A DNA stretch of 45,320 nt from CAYOPZ01 sp964406005 (lineage in GTDB: Bacteria > Bacteroidota > Bacteroidia > Bacteroidales > SM23-62), in assembly GCA_964406005.1 (NCBI GenBank), contig CAYOPZ010000023.1, forward strand, positions 1 to 45,320, read 5' to 3'. Both the position numbers and the translations under genes were made by a program. How positions within the stretch are numbered: position 1 is the first letter of the stretch; each line of letters opens with the position of its first letter. The notes beneath the pieces are model-generated. The model was given only the letters and a program-made list of their open reading frames with translations. It was not told where the DNA came from and did no database searches. Shown piece by piece: positions 1-9,565 of the stretch.

Positions 1-1783
1 TGCGCGGAAGAATCCAGCTGGCTTTATGCAGGGCTGTTTCTATAATAGGTCCGGCTTTACTGCCGAAACGCATTTCAAATTCTTTGTGCCATATGTCAGG
101 AGATTGATCAGGGTTATAACTCAACCTGCCAAACACCTGGTAAAAATGCCAGTATCGCTCAAACTCATAATCATAGTAAACATACCGGGGATTTAACAGA
201 TCAAATGGCTTTTCATCATGCGGCTGACCGTGCATCTTGGTTGCAAGAGGCTCAACGGCCACAAAACCACCACCATCTGTGCCATAACGATCGTATAGGT
301 GAGTGCCTTCGGCAAAGCGGCGAACCCAATCCGGGCTACCCCACAGGAGTATTCTGGTTGTGCCGCCGCTCCATAACTGCCAATCCATTTCGTATTCCTG
401 CGGATAAGTGAGAAAGTCTGCATAGCCTGCGCGCGAGCTTTGCTGGCCCTCGCTGTTGATCTTGGACGGATTCCAGGGCATCCCCATTTGCTCCATCCAG
501 TGTTTGGTGATAAGCCTGAAATTTATCCCGGTACTAATTGCATCCCGAACAATGGGTGCCGGCAAATTCTTGGCGCGCAGGTGAAGTAACAGACCTGTTT
601 CTTCAGACTCATGCGTCCGTGCCATGGCAGACTCTTTCATGGATATAAATACATCCCTCCAGAAAGACTCCATTTGATCCGTTCTGAGGCCCGATTCTTC
701 GTGGATCCGGAACTGTATGCCGTCAAGTTCAGGCACTACTTTAATCAGCTTGTTCAAGGCCGCTTGCGTGTATGGAACAAGATTTGCATCTGATAAGCCG
801 GATACATTTACCGACGTATCCAGAGGTGTCTGATCTCCGGTCTGCACACCACTGACGGGAACACTGCTGGCACCCGTCTGTACGGCAGGGACAGCACCGC
901 TTCCACCTATAACCCATGTAAAACTTTCACCATCTCTGTTATTTGTATCGTCGCTGTTACCCGGGGCAATGTGATCCCAGATGCCCAGGGTGAAACGTAT
1001 GCCACGGTCATGAGCCATCGATATTACATGATTCAACGTATTCAGATTACGTGCCTGTTCCCGGGGTGTAAGACCAGCCATTTTAACGTCCGGAAAACCT
1101 TCCACATTGAAAAAATAGGGATAGCACGGCGCAAGAAAACCACCACTCTCATAACCAAAAGTCACAACAAGCGTGTTGATCCGGTCTCTTGCCAGCATAT
1201 CCAGGTATCGTTCCAAAAAGGCTTCATCGTAAAACTTGTTTTCCCAGTTGGAACGGTTCATGGTATAAAAAGAAATTGCCCTGTATGCAATATCCGGCTG
1301 TTCGGTGATTTCCTTAACTTCACTCATTGGCGATCTCCGGTTTTTACCCCAGCCTATGCGGTCTGCCACATCTAACAAACCATACATCAGACCTGTATCA
1401 TCATATCCGCCGACCACCCAGACTGTTTTTCCCTGAAAACCGGTTTTCCAGATCGTCAATGCCTCGGGAGCCCGGGGAACGGGGTGATTACCTTCTTTTA
1501 ACATCTGTGAAGCCGTACCCTCTCCATACGCCAAACCTGCCACAAGGATAAATTTCCCATGGGCTTCATCTATGGATTCAACTTCCTCGAAGGAGATATT
1601 CCTGGCATTCAATGCATCCTTGAGTTTATTCAACCCATGATAAACAGGATCTCCGGGTGTTCTGTCGGAAACAATGGATAACTCCTGATTTTCTTTGGTT
1701 CCACAACAATTTAAGGAGATTATTAATGGAAGTAAGGCCAAAAGCATCACAAACCCTTTAGAAGAGTCAGGTATGATTTTCAC
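1..1783 (-). CDS. Partial lipoprotein, GH67/alpha-glucuronidase-like glycosidase (C-terminus beyond left edge)
   Basis: An open frame runs without a stop from about 1783 to position 1, giving about 594 visible residues. I chose a GTG start at 1783 because it gives a full lipoprotein signal: a charged n-region (KIIPDSSK), a hydrophobic core, and a lipobox ending LNC. The first in-frame ATG, at 1746, would lose the charges. After the signal comes an N-terminal domain with motifs such as YGLLDVADRIGW, then a barrel-like region (LARDRINTLVVTFGYE, then FTLGIWDH). This order resembles the GH67/GH20-type accessory domain plus TIM barrel found in many Bacteroidota PUL lipoproteins. Its position directly after SusC/SusD supports a surface or periplasmic carbohydrate enzyme. 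Substrate and catalytic residues cannot be assigned, and a non-catalytic relative is possible. Family level is inference. Confidence 0.7.
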   Translation of the reverse strand, partial: MKIIPDSSKGFVMLLALLPLIISLNCCGTKENQELSIVSDRTPGDPVYHGLNKLKDALNARNISFEEVESIDEAHGKFILVAGLAYGEGTASQMLKEGNHPVPRAPEALTIWKTGFQGKTVWVVGGYDDTGLMYGLLDVADRIGWGKNRRSPMSEVKEITEQPDIAYRAISFYTMNRSNWENKFYDEAFLERYLDMLARDRINTLVVTFGYESGGFLAPCYPYFFNVEGFPDVKMAGLTPREQARNLNTLNHVISMAHDRGIRFTLGIWDHIAPGNSDDTNNRDGESFTWVIGGSGAVPAVQTGASSVPVSGVQTGDQTPLDTSVNVSGLSDANLVPYTQAALNKLIKVVPELDGIQFRIHEESGLRTDQMESFWRDVFISMKESAMARTHESEETGLLLHLRAKNLPAPIVRDAISTGINFRLITKHWMEQMGMPWNPSKINSEGQQSSRAGYADFLTYPQEYEMDWQLWSGGTTRILLWGSPDWVRRFAEGTHLYDRYGTDGGGFVAVEPLATKMHGQPHDEKPFDLLNPRYVYYDYEFERYWHFYQVFGRLSYNPDQSPDIWHKEFEMRFGSKAGPIIETALHKASWILPR

Positions 1784-1837
1784 AGTAAGTATGAATTGGT
1801 TTGAAGAATTGGATTATGTCTTTTTCTTATTTTTTTA

Positions 1838-1882
1838 ATAGGGCATTAAGGTAAGTTGAAAGCGCTTAACTTAATGCCCTAT
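1838..1882. repeat. Long hairpin between SusD gene and downstream lipoprotein gene
   Basis: Inverted repeat with 18-nt arms (1838-1855 and 1865-1882) that match at 17 of 18 positions around a 9-nt loop. It lies between the SusD stop and the lipoprotein start. Reading in the direction of the genes (minus), the hairpin is followed by an A-rich, not U-rich, stretch. It is therefore not a canonical terminator and may be a processing or mRNA-stability element within the PUL transcript. Confidence 0.6.
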
Positions 1883-1904
1883 AGAAATCGTCGATTATTA
1901 ATCG

Positions 1905-3713
1905 CTAATATCCCGGGTTCTGTTTCAGTGTAGCAACGCCTTCCTTCAGGCTTAAGTCAATTGCATCCCTGGGAATTGGCAGGTAGCTGTCCGGTATATC
2001 GGTATATTCAGATCCCTCCAGATAATCAAATCGTTCTTCTTCGTTGGTTATGAAGGAATTAAATATTTCTTCCCCTTTTCCGAAACGGACCACATCAAAA
2101 AAGCGGTGACCTTCTGTCCCCAGTTCCAGCGTACGCTCGAACAGAATGGCATCCAGTGCCTTTTCACGGCTGGTAAAAGCATCAGCAGCTGACCCGTCAC
2201 TGGGATAGAGGCCTATCTGATAATTGGCGGCATTGGTAACACCATCAGCCATCTTAACCCAGTTCTGGGGGTCGTTCGAATTATCCACCATCCTCTGACG
2301 GACCTGGTTCACATATGTTCTTGCCTTGCTTAGATCTCCAACCCTTGCTTCCAGTTCAGCAGCCATTAGCAGTACGTCTGCAAAGCGGATAATATTCACA
2401 TTGATGGCATTGCTCAAACGTCCGCTCTGAGTATCATTCGTACCCAATTCGGCATTGGAAACATACCACTTCTTTATTAAATAGGGACCACCATGGCTTT
2501 GATCGCGGGTCCATGTCTCACCCGGTGCAATGCCGTAATCCAGGCAGGGTATACCCCTTCTGGTTACTGACCAGTCAAGGCGCGGATCAACAGGTGACGG
2601 ATCAACTGTAAACGGATCGGCGGCGAGTACACCATAATCATCGACCAGGCGGGTTCCTATATTATCATACATATCAAGAAACGGCAAACCGTTTGCATCG
2701 ACTCGAAAATGATCAACGAAAAATGGTGTCGGCTGGAAAAAGCCCCAGCCGCGTCCCCATCCGGGTGCACCATATATTCCGTTTACGCCGCTAAACTGAC
2801 TTATTGCAAGGCCATTTGGTCCTGAACTGTATCCGGTACCTGAAGTTCCGTCAACCGCCGCATGCTGGACAGCAAAAACCGATTCCGGACCGTTTTCTGT
2901 ATTGGCCATGAAAAGTTCGTGATACCTTGGATTTAGTGCATACTTATCTCCATTTGAGGTTACACCATTATCAATTACATTGGTCATCACGGTCAGGGCT
3001 TCATTATAAGTGTCATAACCATCACTGCCCATGTAAAGGAGGACTTTTGCATAATAAGCCTCAGCAGCCCAGCTGTTCGGTTTGCCCAGAAGGGCTTGCG
3101 TGGCAGGCAGGTTTGTTCTTGCAAAGTCGAAATCGGCAAGGATCTGAGGCCATATATCAACGTAGTCACCATTTTCATCAAAATTTGAGATGCGGTAATC
3201 CTGGGATACGCTTTCATCTATAAATGGAACATTCATGAAGGCACGTTTTAAAAGGAAATGATAATGTCCCCGTAAAAATCTCACTTCCGCCTCTACCTGC
3301 AATTTTTCGGCATCAGTCATATCGTTCACCTCGGTCATGGTCTGCAAAACCAGGTTGCATCGGTTAATGGCATCCCAATAATATTCCCAGTAGCTAAAAA
3401 TGTCAGGATTACCATTGGTAACAAGATATTGCGAAAATTCAAGCATCTGTGCCTGATCACTTGCGCTGCTGCCTTTAAAGGCCTCGCCACCATGGATGGT
3501 TCCAAACAGGGCTTCCAACGGATTCGTGTGTAATCCGAACCAGAACCCGTTCAGTGAGGAGTAGGCTCCTGTCAAAAGCAGGTATACACCTTCCTTGTCA
3601 CTCAATATGTCTTCACTGAAGGATCCTACAGCAGGCTGGTCAAGAAAATCTTCGCTACAGGATATAGTTAACCCGAATATACTAATTATTAAGATTTTTA
3701 ATATTGTTTTCAT
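1905..3713 (-). CDS. SusD/RagB family outer-membrane glycan-binding lipoprotein
   Basis: 602 residues, a normal SusD length. The N-terminus is a lipoprotein signal with lipobox LTISC, so the mature protein starts at about Cys19. It is followed by the characteristic SEDFLDQPAVG stretch. The middle holds the TPR-like helical part of the SusD fold (ADVLLMAAELEARVGD, KARTYVNQVRQRM), and the C-terminus has the usual ELGTEGHRFFDVVRFGKG and YLPIPRDAIDLS motifs. SusD proteins sit as a lid on the SusC porin at the cell surface and bind oligosaccharide. The gene follows the SusC gene with a 30-nt gap, so the two are co-transcribed. The substrate cannot be read from the sequence. Confidence 0.95.
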   Translation of the reverse strand: MKTILKILIISIFGLTISCSEDFLDQPAVGSFSEDILSDKEGVYLLLTGAYSSLNGFWFGLHTNPLEALFGTIHGGEAFKGSSASDQAQMLEFSQYLVTNGNPDIFSYWEYYWDAINRCNLVLQTMTEVNDMTDAEKLQVEAEVRFLRGHYHFLLKRAFMNVPFIDESVSQDYRISNFDENGDYVDIWPQILADFDFARTNLPATQALLGKPNSWAAEAYYAKVLLYMGSDGYDTYNEALTVMTNVIDNGVTSNGDKYALNPRYHELFMANTENGPESVFAVQHAAVDGTSGTGYSSGPNGLAISQFSGVNGIYGAPGWGRGWGFFQPTPFFVDHFRVDANGLPFLDMYDNIGTRLVDDYGVLAADPFTVDPSPVDPRLDWSVTRRGIPCLDYGIAPGETWTRDQSHGGPYLIKKWYVSNAELGTNDTQSGRLSNAINVNIIRFADVLLMAAELEARVGDLSKARTYVNQVRQRMVDNSNDPQNWVKMADGVTNAANYQIGLYPSDGSAADAFTSREKALDAILFERTLELGTEGHRFFDVVRFGKGEEIFNSFITNEEERFDYLEGSEYTDIPDSYLPIPRDAIDLSLKEGVATLKQNPGY

Positions 3714-3743
3714 TTTATATTCTTTTATGTTTAATACTTCATT

Positions 3744-6700
3744 TTAGAATCCAAGGTTTAAACCGAAAACAACTTGTTTTGGCACGGGAGTACCTGTGGC
3801 ATTTTGGTCGCCCACAACACCCATGGATAAATCATTACCCGATATACTAATACCCGGGTCCAATCCGCTGAATTTAGTAAGAGTGAATAAATTCTGGAAC
3901 TGGACATAAAGCCTGAGGTTATTCATTCTGAACCTGTTAAGCATATCCTGGGGTAAAGTATATCCCAGTTGCAGGTTTCTTAGACGAAGGTAAGTGCCAT
4001 CTTCAATGAAGTAGTCTGTGAAGTATCTGTTTGAATAGGTATCATTGATGTCCAGCTTAGGCAGCATAGCATCGGTATTTTCAGGCGTCCAGGAATCATA
4101 AAGCATACGCGCGCTTCGCTGTAAGGCGAAAGTATTAAAATCAACGAAAAACCGTTCTATGTTGGCAATATCTCCACCCTTGTTAAAGAAGAGGAATGCG
4201 GATAAATCAAAGTTCATATATGCCAACGAAAGGTTCATCCCCATCTGGTAATCCGGATGCGGGGAACCAAGGAAGGTCCTGTCCAGGTCGTTGATTACCT
4301 TGTCATCATTGATGTCTTTTATCTTCCATCGTCCTACTGCAGGAGGATTCCATGTATTGTTATAGCCAGCGGCAATATAATCGTCCACTTCCTGTTGTGA
4401 ATTGAAGAATCCTTCAATTTCATAACCGTAAAACATGGAAATGGGATTTCCGGGTTTTGTCAGGGTCACATTCCCCAGTCTTGTGTTACCTCCTTGAAGA
4501 GTCGCATTAGGATTATCCAGAACCTTTGTTACTTCATTATTGTATTTGGTGAAATTCAATGAAACTTCATAATTAAGATTACCCAGAATTCTACCACGAT
4601 TGGTTACAGACATATCCACTCCCTTATTCACCATATTGCCGGCATTGATCGATGGTTGTGTAGCGCTGGGGCTGGTTGAAGGCGGTTGGTTTGTGACCAG
4701 CAGGTCCTCGATCTTCTTTATAAAATAATCGGCCGTCACCGCAATTCTTCCTGCAAGCATTGAAGCATCAATTCCAATGTTTGTCGTTACTGATTTTTCC
4801 CATCTGGCGTCCGGATTACCTAACCGTACTATGGTAGCGCTTGGAGTGTAACTGGTATTTGTGCCCGCCAATGGATAAGACTCGCTATCTGTTGATGTAA
4901 ACGTGCTAAACTGATTTTCAGCATCCAAACCCGTCTGGTTACCTATAATCCCCCAGCTGGCGCGCAGTTTCATATCGGTCAGCCATCTCATATTCTGCAT
5001 AAAGTCTTCGGCAGAAATACGCCAACCTATAGCGGCCGCAGGGAAATAACCCCAGCGGTTGTTCTTCCCGAATTTTGAGGAACCATCTCTCCGCAGGGTA
5101 CCATTAATAATATATTTGTCAGCATAGGAATAATCCAGCCGTCCGAACAATGATGCCAGTGTGGATCTTGAATACGACCCGCTGTTATCCCGGTTTAAGG
5201 TTCCGGCATCCAAAACCTGGTAACTCTCAACCTGCTCAAATGAAAATTCCTCCCTGCTGGCTGCAATATTCTGATTGAAGTCATTAATGGATTCAGTTCC
5301 AAGTAAGATTTTAAATGTATGATTTCCCAGCGTTTTGGAATAATTCAGTGTATTGGTAAAGGTCCAGACATTACCCCACAAATTGTTCAAATACAAACCA
5401 TTAACGGTTTGGTTAGTATACCCTTCAGTTGTTTTTTGTTCGAAGACTTTATCAATGGTGTAAAAATAATCTATACCAAAGGAAGATCTGAATGTAAGAT
5501 CCTGCAATATATCAGCTTCAATAAAAGCATTGCCGAAAATGCTCCAGCTTTTGGAACCGTCAAATCGGTGTCTCCAGTCGACTCCTATGGGATTGGAGTC
5601 TTCCGCGTCCATGAGTCCGGGAGCGGCCGCTCCTGCAGGTTTTCCTGCAATATCCCATACAGGGATCAGAGGCGTCCATATATAAGGATTTTGAGCCCAG
5701 GCATTATTTCTATCCTGCAAGGACACCTGCAGGTTTTCGCCGATCCGAATTCTCTTAAGAACGTCAAAACTCGAATTAGCCCGCAGAGTATAACGTGTAA
5801 AATAAGCGTATTTACTGGTCATACTTTTCTCATTGAAATAATTAAATCCCATCATAAACCTTCCCTGATCGGATCCGCCGGTTAGAGTCAGGTTGTGACT
5901 CTGAATGCTAGCTGGGTGGAATACTTCGTCAAACCAATCGGTATCGCCCGCTTTAACGATCTGGTGATTTGCAAAATCGTAATTGGCCGGATCAACCAGG
6001 GAACTGAATTGTGCGGGATCTGTGGTTCTCAGATTTTCAAGCTCTGCGCCGCCTATCGGATTGCCATTGAGCAATACCAGGATATATTCAGGTATTACCG
6101 GTTCAGGACCATCGCCATATTGTGGGTGTTCCCAATTGGCATCACCGTAACTTCTGCCGGCACCTTTCATGGCTTTCCAGTACATTTCACCATATTCCCG
6201 GGCATTCAGAAGATCCGGAAAATCATTCTTACTAACGAAGTTAGTGCCATAATAAGAGTCAAGGGCCAATTTTGTAGCACCTGATGTGCCCTGCTTTGTG
6301 GTGACGATGATAACTCCGTTTGCTGCGCGTGCCCCATATACTGATGAAGAAGCTGCATCTTTCAAAACCTGGAGAGATTCAATATCATTGGGATTAAGTC
6401 GGTCAATACTCCCGGGAACGCCGTCAATGATGTAAAGCGGATCAGATCCGGAAAATGAGCCAAAACCTCTTACACGAATTTTAGAGGAACCTCCGGGTGT
6501 ACCATTGGTGCTGATCGTCACGCCGGCGACACGTCCCTGTAATTGCATACCCACATTACCTGAAGGAGTACTCAGCATTTCATCCATATCCACTACTGCA
6601 ACCGATCCTATAATGTCTTTCTTTGCTTCCGTCGAATAACCAGTAACAACAATGGTGGAAAGTTCCGTGATTTCAGTTATCATTTGCACATTGATAACGG

Positions 6701-7283
6701 TCTGGGAACCGACAGGTACCTCTTGCGCCTCGTAACCTACGGATGAAAACCTCAGCACCGCATCATCACCTGACACCTCCAGGCTGTAATTTCCATCGGC
6801 ATCGCTGAGGGTACCCGTGGTAGTACCCTGAATAACCACATAAGCACCGGGCAACGGTTCGCCGGTGGAAGCATCGGTGACCTTTCCGGTAATCGTTTGC
6901 TGCTGCATCAATAATTTTGGAGTAATAACAATAAGGTTGTTTTCCAGCACTTTGTAGGTAATATCTGTTGAGGCAAACAAATTCGTCAGGATTGTCTCCA
7001 CATTATCATTATCCGCTTCAACACTTACCTCCTTATTCAGGTCAGTAAATCGTTCGTTATAAAAGAACCTGAAATCAGTATTCTCCTCAATTTTGGAGAA
7101 TACTTCCTTCATACTCTTATCTTTCATAGAAAGAGTAATTTTGGTCCCCTGAGAGTATACAGTTGCCGACAACTGCAATACTCCGGCAAACAATAATATC
7201 GTGCTTAATTTCATAACTAGGATTAGTTTCGTTATTACATTGTTAAACTTATCCTGTATAGGAGTTTTCTCATGATTTTTCAT
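3744..7283 (-). CDS. SusC/RagA family TonB-dependent outer-membrane transducer with STN domain
   Basis: 1179 residues. Order: signal region (residues 1 to about 45, with a possible internal start at the second Met-Lys, MKLSTILL); an STN secretin/TonB N-terminal domain (about 50-120); a carboxypeptidase-D-like beta-sandwich (about 130-200, GKVTDASTGEPLPGAYV); a plug (about 210-340, containing PLYIIDGVPG and SSSVYGARAANGVIIVTTK, typical of SusC); and a beta-barrel ending in a terminal aromatic residue. The STN domain marks it as a signalling transporter. By family precedent, substrate loading is passed to the FecR-type anti-sigma factor encoded just upstream (7481-8671), which releases the ECF sigma factor. 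It imports oligosaccharide together with the SusD protein. Confidence 0.96.
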   Translation of the reverse strand: MKNHEKTPIQDKFNNVITKLILVMKLSTILLFAGVLQLSATVYSQGTKITLSMKDKSMKEVFSKIEENTDFRFFYNERFTDLNKEVSVEADNDNVETILTNLFASTDITYKVLENNLIVITPKLLMQQQTITGKVTDASTGEPLPGAYVVIQGTTTGTLSDADGNYSLEVSGDDAVLRFSSVGYEAQEVPVGSQTVINVQMITEITELSTIVVTGYSTEAKKDIIGSVAVVDMDEMLSTPSGNVGMQLQGRVAGVTISTNGTPGGSSKIRVRGFGSFSGSDPLYIIDGVPGSIDRLNPNDIESLQVLKDAASSSVYGARAANGVIIVTTKQGTSGATKLALDSYYGTNFVSKNDFPDLLNAREYGEMYWKAMKGAGRSYGDANWEHPQYGDGPEPVIPEYILVLLNGNPIGGAELENLRTTDPAQFSSLVDPANYDFANHQIVKAGDTDWFDEVFHPASIQSHNLTLTGGSDQGRFMMGFNYFNEKSMTSKYAYFTRYTLRANSSFDVLKRIRIGENLQVSLQDRNNAWAQNPYIWTPLIPVWDIAGKPAGAAAPGLMDAEDSNPIGVDWRHRFDGSKSWSIFGNAFIEADILQDLTFRSSFGIDYFYTIDKVFEQKTTEGYTNQTVNGLYLNNLWGNVWTFTNTLNYSKTLGNHTFKILLGTESINDFNQNIAASREEFSFEQVESYQVLDAGTLNRDNSGSYSRSTLASLFGRLDYSYADKYIINGTLRRDGSSKFGKNNRWGYFPAAAIGWRISAEDFMQNMRWLTDMKLRASWGIIGNQTGLDAENQFSTFTSTDSESYPLAGTNTSYTPSATIVRLGNPDARWEKSVTTNIGIDASMLAGRIAVTADYFIKKIEDLLVTNQPPSTSPSATQPSINAGNMVNKGVDMSVTNRGRILGNLNYEVSLNFTKYNNEVTKVLDNPNATLQGGNTRLGNVTLTKPGNPISMFYGYEIEGFFNSQQEVDDYIAAGYNNTWNPPAVGRWKIKDINDDKVINDLDRTFLGSPHPDYQMGMNLSLAYMNFDLSAFLFFNKGGDIANIERFFVDFNTFALQRSARMLYDSWTPENTDAMLPKLDINDTYSNRYFTDYFIEDGTYLRLRNLQLGYTLPQDMLNRFRMNNLRLYVQFQNLFTLTKFSGLDPGISISGNDLSMGVVGDQNATGTPVPKQVVFGLNLGF

Positions 7284-7380
7284 AAATTTGGTATGTTATT
7301 AGGTTAATAAAATGGCGCTGTAAAGTCGCAAAACTGATGGGCGTCGTTTAATTTTACTTAATAATGGTCACGATAACGGT

Positions 7381-7404
7381 CACGCCTTGCATCAGCAAGG
7401 CGTG
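7381..7404. repeat. GC-rich hairpin between FecR gene and SusC gene
   Basis: Perfect 10-bp stem (7381-7390 with 7395-7404) and a 4-nt loop, next to a T-rich run at 7405-7418 on the plus strand. The flanking genes run on the minus strand, so in their direction the stem is preceded by A-rich sequence rather than followed by U. It may act as a weak or bidirectional terminator that separates the sigma/anti-sigma transcript from susCD, which fits separate induction of susCD. A short direct repeat, GGTCACG, occurs at 7366 and 7378. Confidence 0.55.
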
Positions 7405-7480
7405 ATCTTTTTATTTTTAAACTCACTTCATAGGCATTTCGATTTAGGTTAGAGCTTAGTAATTGGGATTCAAAAGGTCA

Positions 7481-8671
7481 TTATTGTAATTCCTCCTTTT
7501 CCTCTATTAATTCTTCATATTGTCCCTGAAGGAATTTATCTTCATACAGCTTGACTTCCTGGGAATTAATCTCATACCTGACAGGTGAGGTCATTTTAAT
7601 TGCTGCAAGCACCTGTTCAAGTGATTCTTCAAGAAGAGTACCTGTAAAGGTGTAATCCTCAACAGGTTTATCCACAATTTCTATCTTAACATTATAACGC
7701 CTTTCGAGTTTTGGTGCCAAAGAGCTGAATTTCTCATTCTTGAAGATCCATTTTGAATCTTTCCATGAGGTATAAAGCTTTGTATCAGGCACTTCACTGA
7801 CTTCTACATGTAAAATATCAGTTTGATCAACTTCAGCATCAGGTTTTTTTGCAACTCGATTAACGTTATTATTGTTCCTGAGGTCAACGGTTCCTTGTTG
7901 TTTTTGATATATTGCTGTCTGATTGGGATTCAATATTACTGCTTCGGCTGGCTTCTTCTTCGTATCCAACAGATCTATTGATACCTGACCTTCTTCAAGT
8001 GTTGTTTCAATCGTACCTTCATCTCTGTAAGCTTTCACATTGAAAGCCGTACCAAGCGCTGTTACTCTGATTTCGGAGGTATTCACTTGAAACGGCAGAT
8101 CTGCATTTGGACTGACATCGAAATAGGCTTCACCTTCAAGATATACCGTCCGGTTGGTAACACCAAAATCAACAGGGTATCGCAATCTGGTATCAGAATT
8201 CAACCAGATTGTTGTACTGTCAGAAAGAACAATCAGGGATCTGGAACCCCTCGGTGCAGTGGCTTCCACCATCTCATGGTTTATTTCAGTTCCCTTCTGA
8301 TCATGGAAAAAGAAAAATATCCTTGATACAGAAAGAGCAAGCAATATCAAGATACCGGCAGCCATACCTATCAGGGCAGGTATTCTAAACCGGATCACTT
8401 TCGAAGGTATCCTCCGTATATTCCGAACAGTAATTTTCCTGCGTACCTTATCAATCCCCTTCTTAATATCAGGTTCAGCAGTTACAGAATTACTTGATGT
8501 TGCCCAAATTTCTTGTATCTGCCTGAAAAAATGTAAATTATCATCCTTTTCAAGCCAGGCAATCAAATCATCGGCCTGAGACTGATTTAAACTTCCATCA
8601 AAAAAACTGGTTATTGCTCCTTGTATACTTTCTGGTATGTTCATTGAATAGTCCTGATTTAAATTAGACAC
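7481..8671 (-). CDS. FecR family anti-sigma factor with DUF4974 domain
   Basis: 396 residues. Order: a cytoplasmic N-terminal sigma-binding region (about 1-90), one membrane segment (about 95-117, IPALIGMAAGILILLALSV), a periplasmic FecR domain (about 130-230, with ATAPRGSRS and GTAFNVKAY), and a C-terminal DUF4974/STN-interacting domain (about 310-375). It is expected to hold the ECF sigma factor inactive and receive the signal from the STN domain of the SusC transducer. It lies 74 nt downstream of the sigma gene. There is an asparagine-rich, low-complexity linker around residue 265 and a short Glu-rich tail after the last domain, both mild variations. The start Met precedes a soluble helical region with no competing ATG nearby. 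Confidence 0.93.
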   Translation of the reverse strand: MSNLNQDYSMNIPESIQGAITSFFDGSLNQSQADDLIAWLEKDDNLHFFRQIQEIWATSSNSVTAEPDIKKGIDKVRRKITVRNIRRIPSKVIRFRIPALIGMAAGILILLALSVSRIFFFFHDQKGTEINHEMVEATAPRGSRSLIVLSDSTTIWLNSDTRLRYPVDFGVTNRTVYLEGEAYFDVSPNADLPFQVNTSEIRVTALGTAFNVKAYRDEGTIETTLEEGQVSIDLLDTKKKPAEAVILNPNQTAIYQKQQGTVDLRNNNNVNRVAKKPDAEVDQTDILHVEVSEVPDTKLYTSWKDSKWIFKNEKFSSLAPKLERRYNVKIEIVDKPVEDYTFTGTLLEESLEQVLAAIKMTSPVRYEINSQEVKLYEDKFLQGQYEELIEEKEELQ

Positions 8672-8745
8672 AAAAATTAACTTCAGGTATTACAATAATT
8701 TTTAAGCTGAGTAAAAATTTAAGAACATTTTTACTCAGGGCATTA

Positions 8746-9309
8746 TTATAAATATTTGGTTAAAGCTTCCCGGAGTTTAGACAATGCCCTGTATATCTGA
8801 ACTTTCACGGTATTCTCCGAAATATTCAGTTTCTCTGCTATTTCCTTATAGGATAATCCTTCTTCACGGCTCAAAAGAAATATTTTGCCGCATTCCGGCG
8901 GAAGATGTTTTATAGCTTCTTTAATTACAGAAATCATTTCAACAGCTAAGAATTGGGTTTCAGGCTGGTTTTCCGGGTTGGTTTTCAGTAATTCCTCAAT
9001 TTTATTCCTTGTAACAGTATCAAGACTGGAATACTTGCTCTGCTTCCTTAATATGTAATTGATACAACTATTATAAATGCTGCGATAGAGATAGCCTTTA
9101 AGAGAAATATTCGCAGTTAAAAGAGAAGGCTGTTCCCAAAGTTTAACGAATAAGTCCTGAACAATATCCTCTGCAACTTCATCTGTCTGTACATACGATC
9201 TTGCCACACTGACTAAATATCGGTAATAGCTTTTAAACAGTATTTCGAAGGCATCGTAATCACCTTCCCTGATCGCTTCTACCAGATGCTTATCTGATTC
9301 AGAAAGCAT
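8746..9309 (-). CDS. RNA polymerase ECF-type sigma factor (Bacteroidota sigma-70 family)
   Basis: 187 residues, a typical ECF length. Region 2 covers about residues 20-85 (FKSYYRYLVSVARSYV, AEDIVQDLFVKLWEQ, YLYRSIYNSCINYIL). Region 4 covers about 130-180 (LPPECGKIFLLSREEGLSY, then the helix-turn-helix EIAEKLNISENTVKVQIYRA). Paired with the FecR protein immediately downstream, it is predicted to direct transcription of the SusC/SusD/lipoprotein genes once the transducer reports glycan binding. This is the standard FecIR-type arrangement of Bacteroidota PULs. Confidence 0.94.
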   Translation of the reverse strand: MLSESDKHLVEAIREGDYDAFEILFKSYYRYLVSVARSYVQTDEVAEDIVQDLFVKLWEQPSLLTANISLKGYLYRSIYNSCINYILRKQSKYSSLDTVTRNKIEELLKTNPENQPETQFLAVEMISVIKEAIKHLPPECGKIFLLSREEGLSYKEIAEKLNISENTVKVQIYRALSKLREALTKYL

Positions 9310-9325
9310 ACCTGACTTTACTTAT

Positions 9326-9333
9326 CAAATATA
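9326..9333 (-). promoter_or_regulatory. Candidate -7 box for the ECF sigma gene
   Basis: The minus strand reads TATATTTG here, an exact match to the Bacteroidota -7 consensus TAnnTTTG, ending 17 nt before the sigma-factor ATG. No good -33 TTTG is seen at the expected spacing, so this is only a candidate. The rest of 9310-9565 holds no recognisable gene. Confidence 0.35.
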
Positions 9334-9467
9334 TTTTTTCTAATCGCTTGTAATACTATTTTATTGTACCTGTGTCTTTTATTCGTAAGCAATATAGCAA
9401 ATACAAATTAACTGCAAACGACCATAGTGGGTTAAAGTGTTAAATAGTGTTTTGCGATATGGTTAAG

Positions 9468-9493
9468 ACCGCCGGATAAATTTTTCCGGCGGT
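9468..9493. terminator. Stem-loop downstream of S9 peptidase gene (putative terminator)
   Basis: A 9-bp GC-rich stem (9468-9476 with 9485-9493) and an 8-nt A/T loop, followed on the plus strand by a T-rich tail (9494-9500). It lies between the peptidase stop (9566) and the sigma-gene promoter. It could terminate transcripts entering from the right, although the best U-tract points to the plus direction, where no gene lies upstream. Confidence 0.5.
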
Positions 9494-9565
9494 TTTTGTT
9501 TACTTCAATTGTGTCACTCGCTTTCAACGAACTGCTCAGAAACCCGGCCGGATGTTCCGGGGTTC

